Below, piece after piece: positions 25,377 through 33,308 of a stretch of DNA of 61,398 nt (the first letter of the stretch is position 1; every line of letters begins with the position of its first letter). The stretch is from Flexistipes sp. Lineage in GTDB: Bacteria > Chrysiogenota > Deferribacteres > Deferribacterales > Flexistipitaceae. The translations under genes and the position numbers were made by a program. Where the stretch lies: positions 1 through 61,398 of the forward strand of contig NZ_JAXKVW010000016.1 of NCBI RefSeq assembly GCF_036172515.1, in the 5' to 3' direction. The notes below the pieces were generated by a model. The model had not been told where the DNA came from. It ran no database searches and was given only the letters and a program-made list of their open reading frames with translations.

Positions 25377-25445
25377 TTGACCCAATTCCATTGCCAAGCT
25401 ATCATAAAATAATGAAAGATATACAGAACTATATAATAACTTGTT
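25377..25445 (+). promoter_or_regulatory. Integron Pc promoter and attI-like site, copy 1
   Basis: TTGACC (25377-25382), a 17-base spacer and TATCAT (25400-25405) form a good promoter directed at the cassette genes. The block from TTGCCAAGCTAT to TAATAACTTGTT matches 28117-28172 closely. Just after it, the recombination core G-TTATGC (25443-25449) starts the first cassette. Unlike the second copy, no integrase sequence lies upstream here. This could be a duplicated integron platform. Confidence 0.65.
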
Positions 25446-26066
25446 ATGCCCAAAGAACGTGAGATGAAGACCTTCACTACCGTTGCACAACTGGCTGAGG
25501 AAATTTCGAAGCGTCGGCAAGAAGGCGACGTCAATGTCATTGGTATAGACGGTAAGGATGGGTCCGGTAAGTCCTGGCTCGCGGCCGCCCTGGCAGAAAC
25601 TCAAGCCGCGGACGTAATCAGTCTCGATGACTATTTAGAGCGAAATCAAGGCGGATACACGCGATATCTGGATATTACGGCAATAAACCAGAAACTTTCA
25701 CGTACGGGCCGGCCCGTAATTCTTGAAGGCGTATGCTTGTTGGCTGCGGCGGAACTAATTGGCATTGATATAGACATCCGTATCTACGTAAAGCGTATGA
25801 GCCCTTATGGAACGTGGCGCGATGAAGAAGAATGCGATCCAGCGTTGCCGCCTGAGGAGCTGATTGCCGAACGCAATAAAGAGCTCGAGGAATTTGCCAA
25901 ATTCGAGGCCATTTTGGACTATGAAAATGGCGCTGAGAAAGAAGAAACCGCAGATGGTGATTTTAGCCTTCCAAAACTAGAAAAAGAGTTGATCCGTTAC
26001 CATGCCCAGTATCGCCCAGCGAGTAACGCTGATTGCGTTTTCGAACGTAGTGAGGATGAAAGCTAG
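25446..26066 (+). CDS. Cassette gene: P-loop kinase-like protein
   Basis: The 206-aa product has Walker A GKDGSGKS at 36-43 within VIGIDGKDGSGKSWLAAALA, resembling uridine-kinase or AAA-like nucleotide-binding folds, followed by DVISLDDYL and VILEGVCLL strands. Substrate unknown. The first ATG (25446) lies inside the attI x attC junction, so the start codon would be supplied by the recombination point; ATG 25464 (codon 7) is an alternative within the cassette. GC content is clearly higher than in surrounding genes, a sign of transfer. An attC begins right at the stop codon. Confidence 0.75.
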   Translation: MPKEREMKTFTTVAQLAEEISKRRQEGDVNVIGIDGKDGSGKSWLAAALAETQAADVISLDDYLERNQGGYTRYLDITAINQKLSRTGRPVILEGVCLLAAAELIGIDIDIRIYVKRMSPYGTWRDEEECDPALPPEELIAERNKELEEFAKFEAILDYENGAEKEETADGDFSLPKLEKELIRYHAQYRPASNADCVFERSEDES

Positions 26067-26128
26067 GCATAACAACGCGTTCGAGGCCGACGCGCCTCGT
26101 CAAGCGCGGCTCATCGCCAACGTTAGGG
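26067..26128. other. attC site of the kinase cassette
   Basis: GCATAAC (26067-26073) and GTTAGGG (26122-26128) are the outer boxes. The interior folds as CAACGCG…GAGGCCGACGCG against CGCGGCTC…CGCCAACG, closely resembling the aadA-type attC in length (62 bases) and boxes. It follows the cassette ORF immediately, the normal place for attC. Confidence 0.85.
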
Positions 26129-26150
26129 CTCAAGGAAAGGAGAGGCGTTC

Positions 26151-26672
26151 TTGAACGAAAAGGAGGCAATTGAGAAAGCAACGGCGGATGCTTTCATAGA
26201 ATTATACAACCGCGAAATGAGAACATCCTTTTCGATAACCGAATACTCGGATGCTCCAGATATAAGATGCAAGGATCTTAAGGGAAACATATTCAATTTC
26301 GAGATCACCTTGACTGAAGACCGGAAGAAAGACATCGCAGCCTCACTCGGGAGGTCTAATCATAGAAGTTTCGAAGCCCTGAGGAAGCATCTCGATGAGG
26401 TAAAAGCCGGAAAAGCAAATCCATTGGACAGGGTGAGCTGCTTACAGGGGAATGTTACTAAGATGATTGTCGGCAGGATACGAAAAAAGCTGGAAAAGGA
26501 CTACGGCTCTAATGTAGGCCTTGTAATTTGTGACACATCGCCGGTTTGTTGGGATTGGGAGTTGGTTGTTGACGATATCAGGCGGCGCATCCTCTCTTCG
26601 CGAAAGAATCCTTTCGACAAGGGTATATGGATCATGTCCTTCAGGAAAGACAAAATCTACCGAATTATTTAA
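26151..26672 (+). CDS. Cassette gene: putative PD-(D/E)XK-fold protein
   Basis: TTG 26151 follows AAAGGAGAGG. The 173-aa product carries APDIRCKD followed by NFEITL (D37…E51-I-T53), which fits the core of PD-(D/E)XK nucleases except that the lysine position is threonine. The rest is helical with a C-terminal CWDWELVV strand. I recognise no specific family. It lies between two attC sites (26067-26128 and the truncated 26682 site), so it is the second cassette of this array. Confidence 0.7.
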   Translation: MNEKEAIEKATADAFIELYNREMRTSFSITEYSDAPDIRCKDLKGNIFNFEITLTEDRKKDIAASLGRSNHRSFEALRKHLDEVKAGKANPLDRVSCLQGNVTKMIVGRIRKKLEKDYGSNVGLVICDTSPVCWDWELVVDDIRRRILSSRKNPFDKGIWIMSFRKDKIYRII

Positions 26673-26681
26673 AGAACGAAG

Positions 26682-26700
26682 CCCTAACAACCGGCTGCAC
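26682..26700. other. Left half of a truncated attC site
   Basis: CCCTAACAACCGGCTGCAC directly after the cassette stop is a standard attC left half (YYYAAC, then a GCCGGCTGCAC-type arm). The complementary arm ending in GTTAGGC is absent; instead AATAGGGACAGG follows at 26707, a phrase also seen near other mobile-element junctions here. The array was therefore cut at this point. Confidence 0.6.
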
Positions 26701-26788
26701 GAGGGAAAAATAGGGACAGGTTAATAATACTTTATTGAATATTTTCTCGACAATAAATTATATTACCGCTAAAAGGCAGAAATTCCCT

Positions 26789-26811
26789 GCCTGCCGGCAG
26801 GCTTTTATTTT
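26789..26811 (+). terminator. Perfect palindrome followed by T-rich tract
   Basis: GCCTGCCGGCAGGC (26789-26802) is a perfect 14-base palindrome followed on the plus strand by TTTTATTTT. It could act as a terminator for cassette transcription or be a REP-type element. It has no matching T-run on the minus strand. Confidence 0.45.
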
Positions 26812-26876
26812 AGGTAAGTTACGGAGTGCTGTAGGGTTTGCTTATGCGGCCACCAATCTAAAAATCGCTTATTGCC

Positions 26877-27374
26877 TTATTTGTCAGCACTATCAGTTTT
26901 ATAGTGCAGTTTTCTTTTTTCGACACAAAACTTTTTAATATCCTTTATAATCTGCGACGTCCCTTCGATTAGAATATCTATATCATCTATATCCGGCAAT
27001 GTTTTGATTCCACTTGTTATATATTCAAATTGCTTACTCATATAATATGGATTCACAACTTCTATAGATGTTTCAAATTTTGAAGAAATTTTAACATACT
27101 CAGATAGATTATTATTTCTTGCCTCATCAAGACACTTTTTAAGATCATGTCCCAATACATTTTTTAAGAAATCTAATTCTTTACCACATCCGCGCAGAAA
27201 CGCTTTTAAAGCTAGCTCAATAGAATGACAAATTAAATAGTAGGATGGAACAAAAAGCTTTCCTTTTATGTTTCTTATCAATCTTGCAGATTCATAAAAT
27301 TCATTTGCATATCGCCATAATCCCATTGAGCTTGTTCTGTCAATTATCATTCTCCCCATTTTCATTTTACCCAT
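26877..27374 (-). CDS. HEPN-like protein
   Basis: The 165-aa minus-strand product has YYLICHSIELALKAFLRGCG followed by LGHDLKKCL, a helical pair typical of HEPN-domain proteins, many of which are RNases or toxin components. The usual R-x4-6-H motif is not evident, so catalytic ability is uncertain. Several ATGs lie close together at the start (27374, then internal ones after GGGGAG), so the exact N-terminus is unclear. No MNT-type nucleotidyltransferase partner gene lies next to it. Confidence 0.6.
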   Translation of the reverse strand: MGKMKMGRMIIDRTSSMGLWRYANEFYESARLIRNIKGKLFVPSYYLICHSIELALKAFLRGCGKELDFLKNVLGHDLKKCLDEARNNNLSEYVKISSKFETSIEVVNPYYMSKQFEYITSGIKTLPDIDDIDILIEGTSQIIKDIKKFCVEKRKLHYKTDSADK

Positions 27375-27477
27375 TTTACAAAAATTAGATAGTTAATTTA
27401 CTATCCTATCGCTGTTTTAGCAACTCATTTATCACATCTGTAATCGGCATAGGCGTACTATTGCCATAACTATTGAG

Positions 27478-27545
27478 TATTCCGGGTCAAATTGAGCAAC
27501 CAGTCTGGTAAAGCAGAGCCAGTGTTCCGGTAAAGAGAGCCATTT
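27478..27545. mobile_element. IS21-like terminal repeat remnant, second copy
   Basis: This segment contains, in a different arrangement, the same units seen at 18222-18291: CCGGGTCAAATTGAGC, GGTAAAGCAGAGCCAG and GTTCCGGTAAAGAGAGCCAT. Units repeat within the segment as in IS21 ends. No transposase genes remain. Confidence 0.4.
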
Positions 27546-27729
27546 TCTCACAAAATCCCTTAAAATGTATAATACACATTAGTTAAGAAAGACAGGGACA
27601 CCCATAACAAGTTTTTTGTCAAGTAGATATTCCTCCACTGTTCGCATTCTTTATGCAATCTATTAACAAAACTATAATATTTTGCAGATTCAGCAACTTT
27701 TCTGCACCTGTGTTTTCAATATGTTGTGT

Positions 27730-27949
27730 CAGCATAATGTTTATTGAGTACCGCAAATTTATCGGCTTAAGGAAAGATTTGCCTTCATTGCTTCCGCATC
27801 AGCCGATGCTAGCTGCACCAGACACCCATCAGGATTTAGATATCAGCGACATTAACATTTTACGCATATCACTGATGGACAATCATTACCATTTGCTAGC
27901 TGAAACACCAGAAGGTCAAGTTCTTACAAGAATCCAGATAATATCTTAA
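27730..27949 (+). pseudogene. Fragment of a REP-associated (Y1/IS200-like) transposase
   Basis: The frame includes FIEYRKFIG early on and later LRISLMDNHYHLLAETPEGQ, the HUH-containing signature of REP-associated tyrosine transposases (usual form MPNHYHLLLETPEGN). Internal sequence between these blocks is shortened and the frame ends at 27949, so it is a broken copy. Its 3' end runs directly into the integron integrase remnant on the other strand. Confidence 0.65.
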
Positions 27950-28045
27950 CCACTTCTTATAACTTCCATATTCTAAAGGTGGGACATCGCTATTTACCAA
28001 CAGGCGATCATATTTTTTAAGAAGTGCCGGAGGAACTTTCAACAT
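27921..28045 (-). pseudogene. intI: 5' fragment of an integron integrase gene (intI)
   Basis: From ATG 28045 on the minus strand the frame reads MLKVPPALLKKYDRLLVNSD then VPPLEYGSYKKWLRYYLDSC. This is the N-terminal core-binding pattern of integron integrases (P..LL..Y...L....VP......Y..WLR.YLDFC.KY). Only ~40 codons remain; the catalytic part is lost where the REP-associated transposase fragment begins. Its position and divergent orientation next to an attI/Pc block and cassettes is exactly that of intI. Confidence 0.72.
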
Positions 28046-28102
28046 AGCTTCAATACACTCAAAATATTAAAATGATCATGTTATCCAATTAAATATCTTT
28101 AC

Positions 28103-28172
28103 TTGACTTCGAATTAATTGCCAAGCTATACTGCACTTATGAGAGACATACAGAACTGTATAATAACTTGTT
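28103..28172 (+). promoter_or_regulatory. Integron Pc promoter and attI-like site, copy 2
   Basis: TTGACT (28103-28108), an 18-base spacer and TATACT (28127-28132) form the promoter. The block continues to TAATAACTTGTT (ending 28172), where a G-TT core at 28170 marks the cassette junction. It lies 58 bases from the start of the intI remnant, and the intI and cassette genes diverge from it, as in known integrons. Confidence 0.72.
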
Positions 28173-28325
28173 GTACCGGTCGCTTTGCGCCCGGTACAAT
28201 TCGTTGCGTATACATCCGCTTCTTGTTCGGCACAAAGCGCCTCACAACAAGCGGATTCAGCAGACAATCCCTTCGGCAAGCAAGCTTGCCTCGGTCTTGC
28301 TCCTGATCCTGATCCGCAACGAATT
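28171..28325. repeat. Nested inverted repeats between attI and the first cassette gene
   Basis: Three stems are stacked: TTGTACCGG (28171-28179) with CCGGTACAA (28191-28199); an outer AATTCGTTGCG (28198-28208) with CGCAACGAATT (28315-28325); and inside it CCGCTTCTTGT (28216-28226) with ACAACAAGCGG (28244-28254). The segment is GC-rich relative to its flanks. It may be a relic of one or more gene-less cassettes with attC-type folds. Confidence 0.7.
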
Positions 28326-28366
28326 AGGGTTGCAGATATAATAATGAGGCATCTTCAGAGGTGAGA

Positions 28367-30754
28367 ATGCCAATAGGCACAATTGACATAAGATTACGGC
28401 CTATAAAACTGGCCTTCCTCTTATCCCCTTCAGACAAACCTTCCCTATTAAAGGCTGTTCAAATCAATTCTTGCCTTTGGGGTGGGGTATTCAATCCTAT
28501 CATTCCTTTTTATCGGCGTACCCCTAAAATTTGGGGGGATAAATTCACAAGAAATGTGACCGGGAAGAATATTGTTGAAGGGTATATTAAAGCTTTCGAC
28601 CCAGACTTCATCGTTCCGATTGGAGATATTAAAATTGATGACCACCAATTTTCAGAAGAGAAAATCATTAACCCAGATGAAATAATATCTGGCTTTAGAG
28701 ATGATGGAACCCCTCGTTATGGTATCGGTGTATTTGAACTACTAAAGCATATGTATAGAAAAGAGATAAAATTCGTAAGAAAAGAACCATTACAGATTTT
28801 ATTTCCAACAATCAGTTCAAAATTTAAAATGTTTCTATCTAGTTTTTTTGGGGAGTTACCCAAAAGCATTGATAATGTTGTAAATGAAAATTTTGATAAA
28901 ATATTAGGCATTGAGCGCCCACCAGTAACAATTCAAGATTATACAAATAATTTTTCGAGTAGAAAGCTGTTCCCAAGACGCTTAACTATGCTGGAAATTA
29001 ATCCATTAAGAATCCACTCTCATAGGGATGGCCAATGTATTTTTCTCATGGATGCTAGCAATTCACTCGACATCATTGATTACTGGAATCTTAGGGCAAG
29101 CGGTTGGAATGTCATTCCAATAGCCAAGCAAATATGCACCTTGGATTCAGTAAAAACCATCGCCTTGGAGTTTATAGAAGATAATTTCATTCTTTATCGT
29201 CACAATCCAAATATGTTCCATGGAACAACCATATTAAAAAGCAGAAGCATCCCTGAAACTGCGTTTGAAGATTTCACAGCATCGTTAAAAATTCCGAAAC
29301 CTGAAAGCCCAGAAAAATTCAAATATTCAAAGCAACATTGGTATCCTCGCATGTGGGATAATTTGGCAAGAGAACATGACGGGGTTGGAGCTTGTAAGCT
29401 TGAAGTTAAAGAAGAACAACATGATCTACAACCCATACCTGACCATATTTCCCTAAGAACAATTGATCCAGACTTTGTAAGTCGATTTGGAGGCCATGGA
29501 ACACATAGATTTGCCAATGAAGTAGACATCAGAATATATGGTGATGATGGAAAGCCTTATGCAGAAGTAATTCCACACGGCATAGAAGGTATTGCTCATT
29601 CTATCGGAGCAATAGGTTTCAGGGAATGGCGTATTTCTGATAATGGTCTAGTTTATTTATCTGAACACCCCAAATGGAAAATGACTTTTTCTCCTCCATT
29701 AGCTGAGAATGTCATGATTTCATGGTTGAAATCTAAAGGTTGGGAAGTCAGAGTCTCATCACCTGGGTTAATTGCAAACCAGATGTTGAAACAGCTAGGT
29801 GGTAGTTGGGGCATAGTTATCTTGACAAGACCTGGGCTGATTGAGCTCTTGAGCAAAATGAGCGGTGGTAAGCCCCTCCTGAAAAATTCCTTCTGGGGTA
29901 AGATTCAAAAAATATCACAGGAAGATAAATTTACTCCTGATCCAAAAGGGTTGTTGCAACGGTTAACGGAATTGAAAATTTTCCGTCTTGGTTTTGATAT
30001 TCAGTGTCCGGTTTGTCAACAACGTTCGTGGCATAATCTCTCGGAATTTGATTATGAAACAACATGCCCAATTTGCTTAAATGCATCAGACATACCTTCC
30101 CACTCCCCTGATGACATTAAGTGGTCCTATCGTTCTTTTGGGGCATTTAGCCTGCCTAAGCAAGCTTTTGGTGTGTATACGGTTCTCCTTACTTATCATT
30201 TTTTCGCAAGGACTTTAGACGGGGCAACTACTCCCGTAATGAGTTTTGAGGCAAAGAAAAACACTATAGAGATAGAAGCTGATTTAGCGCTATTTTTTCA
30301 ACAATCAAAATTTGGGAAACCCAAAAGGGAACTAATATTTATTGAATGCAAGACATTCAATAGATTCGAGAAAAAAGATGTTGATAGAATGAAAATCATA
30401 TCAAAAGAGTTCCCTGGTGCAGTTATTGTCTTCGCAACTTTAAATCCAACACTAACTCAGAAAGAAAAAAGACTCTTTAGACCGTTAGTTAAGCAAGGTA
30501 GGAAATACTGGAAAGAAGGCAAAACAAACAATCCTGTCTTAATACTTACTTCAACAGAATTGTTTTCTCATATAAGTCTTAATTATTCTTACAAAGAAAA
30601 AGGGGGAGAACATGCCAAGTTTGAGGGTAGGCATTTTGATTTACACCAACTTCGCCCCCTATGTGATATTACCCAACAGTTATATTTAGATATGGAGTCC
30701 TGGTCAGATTGGTTCCATAAAGAAATAGAAAAAAAACAAAAGAAAAGAGTATAA
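28367..30754 (+). CDS. Large cassette-borne protein with zinc ribbon and PD-(D/E)XK nuclease core
   Basis: ATG 28367 follows AGAGG by five bases. The 795-aa product begins GTIDIRLRPIKLAFLLSP and has NSCLWGGVFNPIIPFY, a segment I do not recognise. A zinc ribbon (C547-x2-C550…C567-x2-C570) precedes a nuclease-like core with D639 (IEADLALFF) and E660-C-K662 (IFIECKTF), the PD-(D/E)XK pattern. The gene stands between the integron attI block and an attC, making it a cassette, though nearly 2.5 kb is far above the usual cassette size. A defence nuclease is a reasonable inference; no function is known to me. Confidence 0.75.
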   Translation: MPIGTIDIRLRPIKLAFLLSPSDKPSLLKAVQINSCLWGGVFNPIIPFYRRTPKIWGDKFTRNVTGKNIVEGYIKAFDPDFIVPIGDIKIDDHQFSEEKIINPDEIISGFRDDGTPRYGIGVFELLKHMYRKEIKFVRKEPLQILFPTISSKFKMFLSSFFGELPKSIDNVVNENFDKILGIERPPVTIQDYTNNFSSRKLFPRRLTMLEINPLRIHSHRDGQCIFLMDASNSLDIIDYWNLRASGWNVIPIAKQICTLDSVKTIALEFIEDNFILYRHNPNMFHGTTILKSRSIPETAFEDFTASLKIPKPESPEKFKYSKQHWYPRMWDNLAREHDGVGACKLEVKEEQHDLQPIPDHISLRTIDPDFVSRFGGHGTHRFANEVDIRIYGDDGKPYAEVIPHGIEGIAHSIGAIGFREWRISDNGLVYLSEHPKWKMTFSPPLAENVMISWLKSKGWEVRVSSPGLIANQMLKQLGGSWGIVILTRPGLIELLSKMSGGKPLLKNSFWGKIQKISQEDKFTPDPKGLLQRLTELKIFRLGFDIQCPVCQQRSWHNLSEFDYETTCPICLNASDIPSHSPDDIKWSYRSFGAFSLPKQAFGVYTVLLTYHFFARTLDGATTPVMSFEAKKNTIEIEADLALFFQQSKFGKPKRELIFIECKTFNRFEKKDVDRMKIISKEFPGAVIVFATLNPTLTQKEKRLFRPLVKQGRKYWKEGKTNNPVLILTSTELFSHISLNYSYKEKGGEHAKFEGRHFDLHQLRPLCDITQQLYLDMESWSDWFHKEIEKKQKKRV

Positions 30755-30758
30755 AAAA

Positions 30759-30854
30759 CCCTAACAAGGCAAATGCATTCGGACGGCAAAAAGCGCCGCT
30801 CCTCGTTCCTCGTTGCTCTGTTTTTTGCCGCCGGTGATTTGTGCAGCGTTATGC
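30759..30854. other. attC site of the large nuclease cassette
   Basis: CCCTAAC (30759-30765) and GTTATGC (30848-30854) are the outer boxes. The arms pair as AAATGCA with the TTTGTGCA side and, perfectly, CGGCAAAAA with TTTTTGCCG. The terminal loop is about 30 bases. It starts four bases after the ORF stop, as expected for a cassette. Confidence 0.82.
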
Positions 30855-30872
30855 ATAAAAAGGGGTAAATAA

Positions 30873-31354
30873 ATGGCTAATCTAAATGACCTGCGAGCAA
30901 AAATCGAGGAATATAAAAGAAATATCGAAAGGAAGGGCTTCCTCCAATTCAAGAAAGCGAAGTCTATCGTTTAAGCAAGGATATTGTTATTAGCGGCGAG
31001 GATCCTGGTATTTGTTGGCCAGACACTTGGCCACTTACAGATAGCCGGGGTATTTACGCTATTTTTGGCCATGAAAAGTTACTGTATATTGGTAGAGCTT
31101 CCCAACAGTCGATTGGTTATCGATAGGGCAGCTATTTTAGATATGGTGAAGATAGAAGCTGCATTACAACCCTTGGGCATAATTGGAGCACTCCTCCTAC
31201 TCATTTAAAGGTCTGGGCGGTTCCCGAAGAAACATTTTTTGAGGCTAGTGCGCTGGAAGAATTTCTTATCAGGGAGTTGTCCGGCGAACTCCCAGATAAT
31301 ACAGCAGGGAAAATGCATAACAAAGCCTTCAAAAACGGCGCTTCGCCCGTTTAA
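30873..31354 (+). pseudogene. Broken GIY-YIG endonuclease cassette gene
   Basis: ATG 30873 follows AGGGG. The first frame (MANLNDLRAKIEEYKRNIER) is shifted near 30933-30940 into a second frame that reads SRGIYAIFGHEKLLYIGRAS, the GIY-YIG catalytic signature, and then LGHNWSTP and FFEASALEEFLIRELSGELP. A TAG interrupts this frame at about 31123 (GYR-stop-GSYFRYG). The frame runs into the following attC and stops at 31354. So one frameshift and one nonsense codon have inactivated what was a small GIY-YIG domain protein. Confidence 0.72.
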
Positions 31355-31367
31355 GGCAACGTTATAG
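31315..31367. other. attC site of the GIY-YIG cassette
   Basis: GCATAAC (31315-31321) and GTTATAG (31361-31367) enclose near-perfect arms: GCCTT with AAGGC and AAACGG with CCGTTT around a short CGCTTCG loop. At 53 bases it is a compact attC with an unpaired spacer on each arm. It is the last recognisable attC of the array. Confidence 0.85.
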
Positions 31368-32154
31368 AAGATATAAATTTGAACTTAAATATCATTAACG
31401 GTGCTATAAATTACTGGTAGTTTCTACTTGTTATATAAAAAATCATGGAAGTAATATTTAAAATCTGAACTTCATCAGCCAACGATCTGCTTAATATAAT
31501 GATAAACTTCTAGAATAAATGTGTCATAATTGTGTCATTTTTTTGCACTCAAACAAGTAGATAAATAATTTTAAAACTAAGTTCTACAAAACCAAGCAGA
31601 AAAAGAACTGCCTTGTCTTAAATCCATAAAGTTTTATATGCAGAGAGATAAATTTAGTATATTTATGTTACAATAAGAAAATGTAACACATTTGTAACAC
31701 TTTTAGATAAAAATAGGTTATTTTAGATAGTTCGTATTTTTGCATCAACCTAATATTATTAACTATTTATAATCATCTCTCATTAATCTAAAACGGTTCA
31801 ATTCCGGCTGCCAGCTTTTATATGAACAAACACAAATAAGTCAAATAATAGAACGTATGTATAAAATCAAAAAAACATTCAGAAGATTTTAATCAAGCCA
31901 GAATGAGCTGCTCTTGTACGGCTGCGGGCATGATAAACGGGCACATCTTCTTTTGTAATTCAGTGTATACAGTTCTTTGGTACAATGTCCGGTTTGGAGT
32001 TCCTCTTTTCAAAAACACATAAAAGCACGTTGTGCAAAAAAGTCCAAAGCTCCTTTCAGTGAGATGCTCAAATAGGCAGAATAATTTCTACTTGATTAAT
32101 TAATCAGATAAAAAATAGTGTTGCATTATTGTAAAACAATATTATATTATAACA
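31368..32154. other. AT-rich gap without a recognisable gene
   Basis: About 790 bases follow the last attC. Nothing codes convincingly. Minus-strand frames near 31.9-32.05 kb (around TGTACGGCTGCGGGCATG) look like decayed protein sequence but I cannot name a family. Just before the next gene, TTGCAT (about 32122) and an ATTGT-AAA-ACAAT inverted repeat (near 32128-32140) could be a promoter with an operator. Confidence 0.4.
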
Positions 32155-32712
32155 ATGGCTTTGATTAAAATTCCTCTTAAAAAAATCGTATATTTTCTCC
32201 CCTTGGGATATTTGAAGCTAAGGTTGATTGCCAATTACAGGTGGCCTTTTCTTGAGAAAGAACGCAGGGAAAAGATAGTTGATATAGTTATTTTAAGAGA
32301 AATTAATAAGTTCAACCTGACTTCTGTAATTCTGCTCGAACACCCTAAAAATAGAACAGAAAAAATATTCACTGTTCCAACTATCAATGTAATTGAAAAT
32401 ATCGTCATAGAATACGGCAGGCAGGAGAATTTATTTGAGAATATCAGTTCACATCTTGCTATCTTCAGAATGACAGGGTTGGGCATTTTGCAGGGGGATC
32501 TTATGGAAACAGTCAGATCACTGTATTTAAAAAGGGATAAGATATTAAAAAATGGGTTTTTTGGCGATACGTGTGAAAAGAATCTACCCTGTCTTTTCTA
32601 TGAAGCTAACAGAGCACTCCGGGATGTTGAAAAATCACTTTATGAGCATTATAAAATTCACCATACAGAATCCGAATGTTTACCTATCGATTTTCAGGAA
32701 TTTATATTATAA
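32155..32712 (+). CDS. Hypothetical 185-aa protein
   Basis: ATG 32155 begins a complete frame with good coding composition but no Shine-Dalgarno; an AT-rich promoter lies immediately upstream, so the message may have little or no leader. The product is basic at the N-terminus (IKIPLKKIVYFLPLGYLKLR) and soluble, with no recognised domain. It marks the return to core-like sequence after the integron. Confidence 0.5.
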   Translation: MALIKIPLKKIVYFLPLGYLKLRLIANYRWPFLEKERREKIVDIVILREINKFNLTSVILLEHPKNRTEKIFTVPTINVIENIVIEYGRQENLFENISSHLAIFRMTGLGILQGDLMETVRSLYLKRDKILKNGFFGDTCEKNLPCLFYEANRALRDVEKSLYEHYKIHHTESECLPIDFQEFIL

Positions 32713-32752
32713 AACCATAATACTTCTCCCGCTGCGGTGCTTTATATTGTTA

Positions 32753-32905
32753 GCACCCTCCCATTTTTTAGAGCTATGACAATACGCAGATATTGTTAGT
32801 ACATAGATAGAGATCCCTCAGCTTAGCTCGCCCTGTTAAATATCAGCTTCGCTGATTGCCTACGGCATTTAACGGGACGAGGGATGACAGGTTTCTACTT
32901 TTTGT
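32753..32905. repeat. 153-bp dispersed repeat, copy 1
   Basis: This segment recurs in the same orientation at 61128-61280 with a handful of substitutions. Its 3' part contains CTCGCCCTGTTAAAT and ATTTAACGGGACGAG separated by ~25 bases, giving a long stable hairpin. It has no open reading frame and no transposase. It may be a nonautonomous element or a structured noncoding repeat. Confidence 0.85.
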
Positions 32906-32906
32906 A

Positions 32907-32990
32907 ATCTCGACCGGAACGTAGTGGAGCGGAGAGATCTCTACTGTTATATTACAAAGAGACCTCTCGGCTTCGCTCGAGGTGACAATT
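32907..32990. repeat. REP-like palindromes
   Basis: Two units occur in tandem: AATCTCGACCGGAACG…GGAGCGGAGAGATCTC (about 32907-32940) and GAGACCTCTCGG-CTTCG-CTCGAGGTGAC (about 32959-32985). Related units lie at 38794-38880 and a fragment at ~265. Such elements are commonly mobilised by REP-associated transposases, a remnant of which is at 27.8 kb. Confidence 0.65.
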
Positions 32991-33308
32991 ACATGCTTAC
33001 TGTCTATCAGCGATAGCTAAATTAGGATGTTACACATATTTACCAGTCTAAAGGACTGGTGCTAGCCGAAGGCATTCTTTCGAACAAAGTGAGAAATTTC
33101 TACCATATGAAACGACATAACGAATAAATATACAACTGTGCTTAATATTGGGATATCTTCATGAGCGAAAACCCCGATATTAAGATAAAGTATTGTCAAA
33201 TTGCATAAGTACAAAAATTTAGGGAGGTTGCTAATTTATATTGATGTTGACAAACTTCAAATTTTAAGCAATACTAAACAAAGATTAATATCTTCAAACA
33301 GGTGCGAA

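Noticed and set aside
31000-31208. A 74-codon plus-strand hydrophobic frame at 30984-31208.
   Set aside because: It lies out of frame with the GIY-YIG remnant and is an artefact of that pseudogene.
32081-32100. TAATTTCTACTTG resembles the core of a Cas12a CRISPR repeat.
   Set aside because: It occurs once, lacks the complementary GTAGA arm, and no cas gene or spacer array is present.
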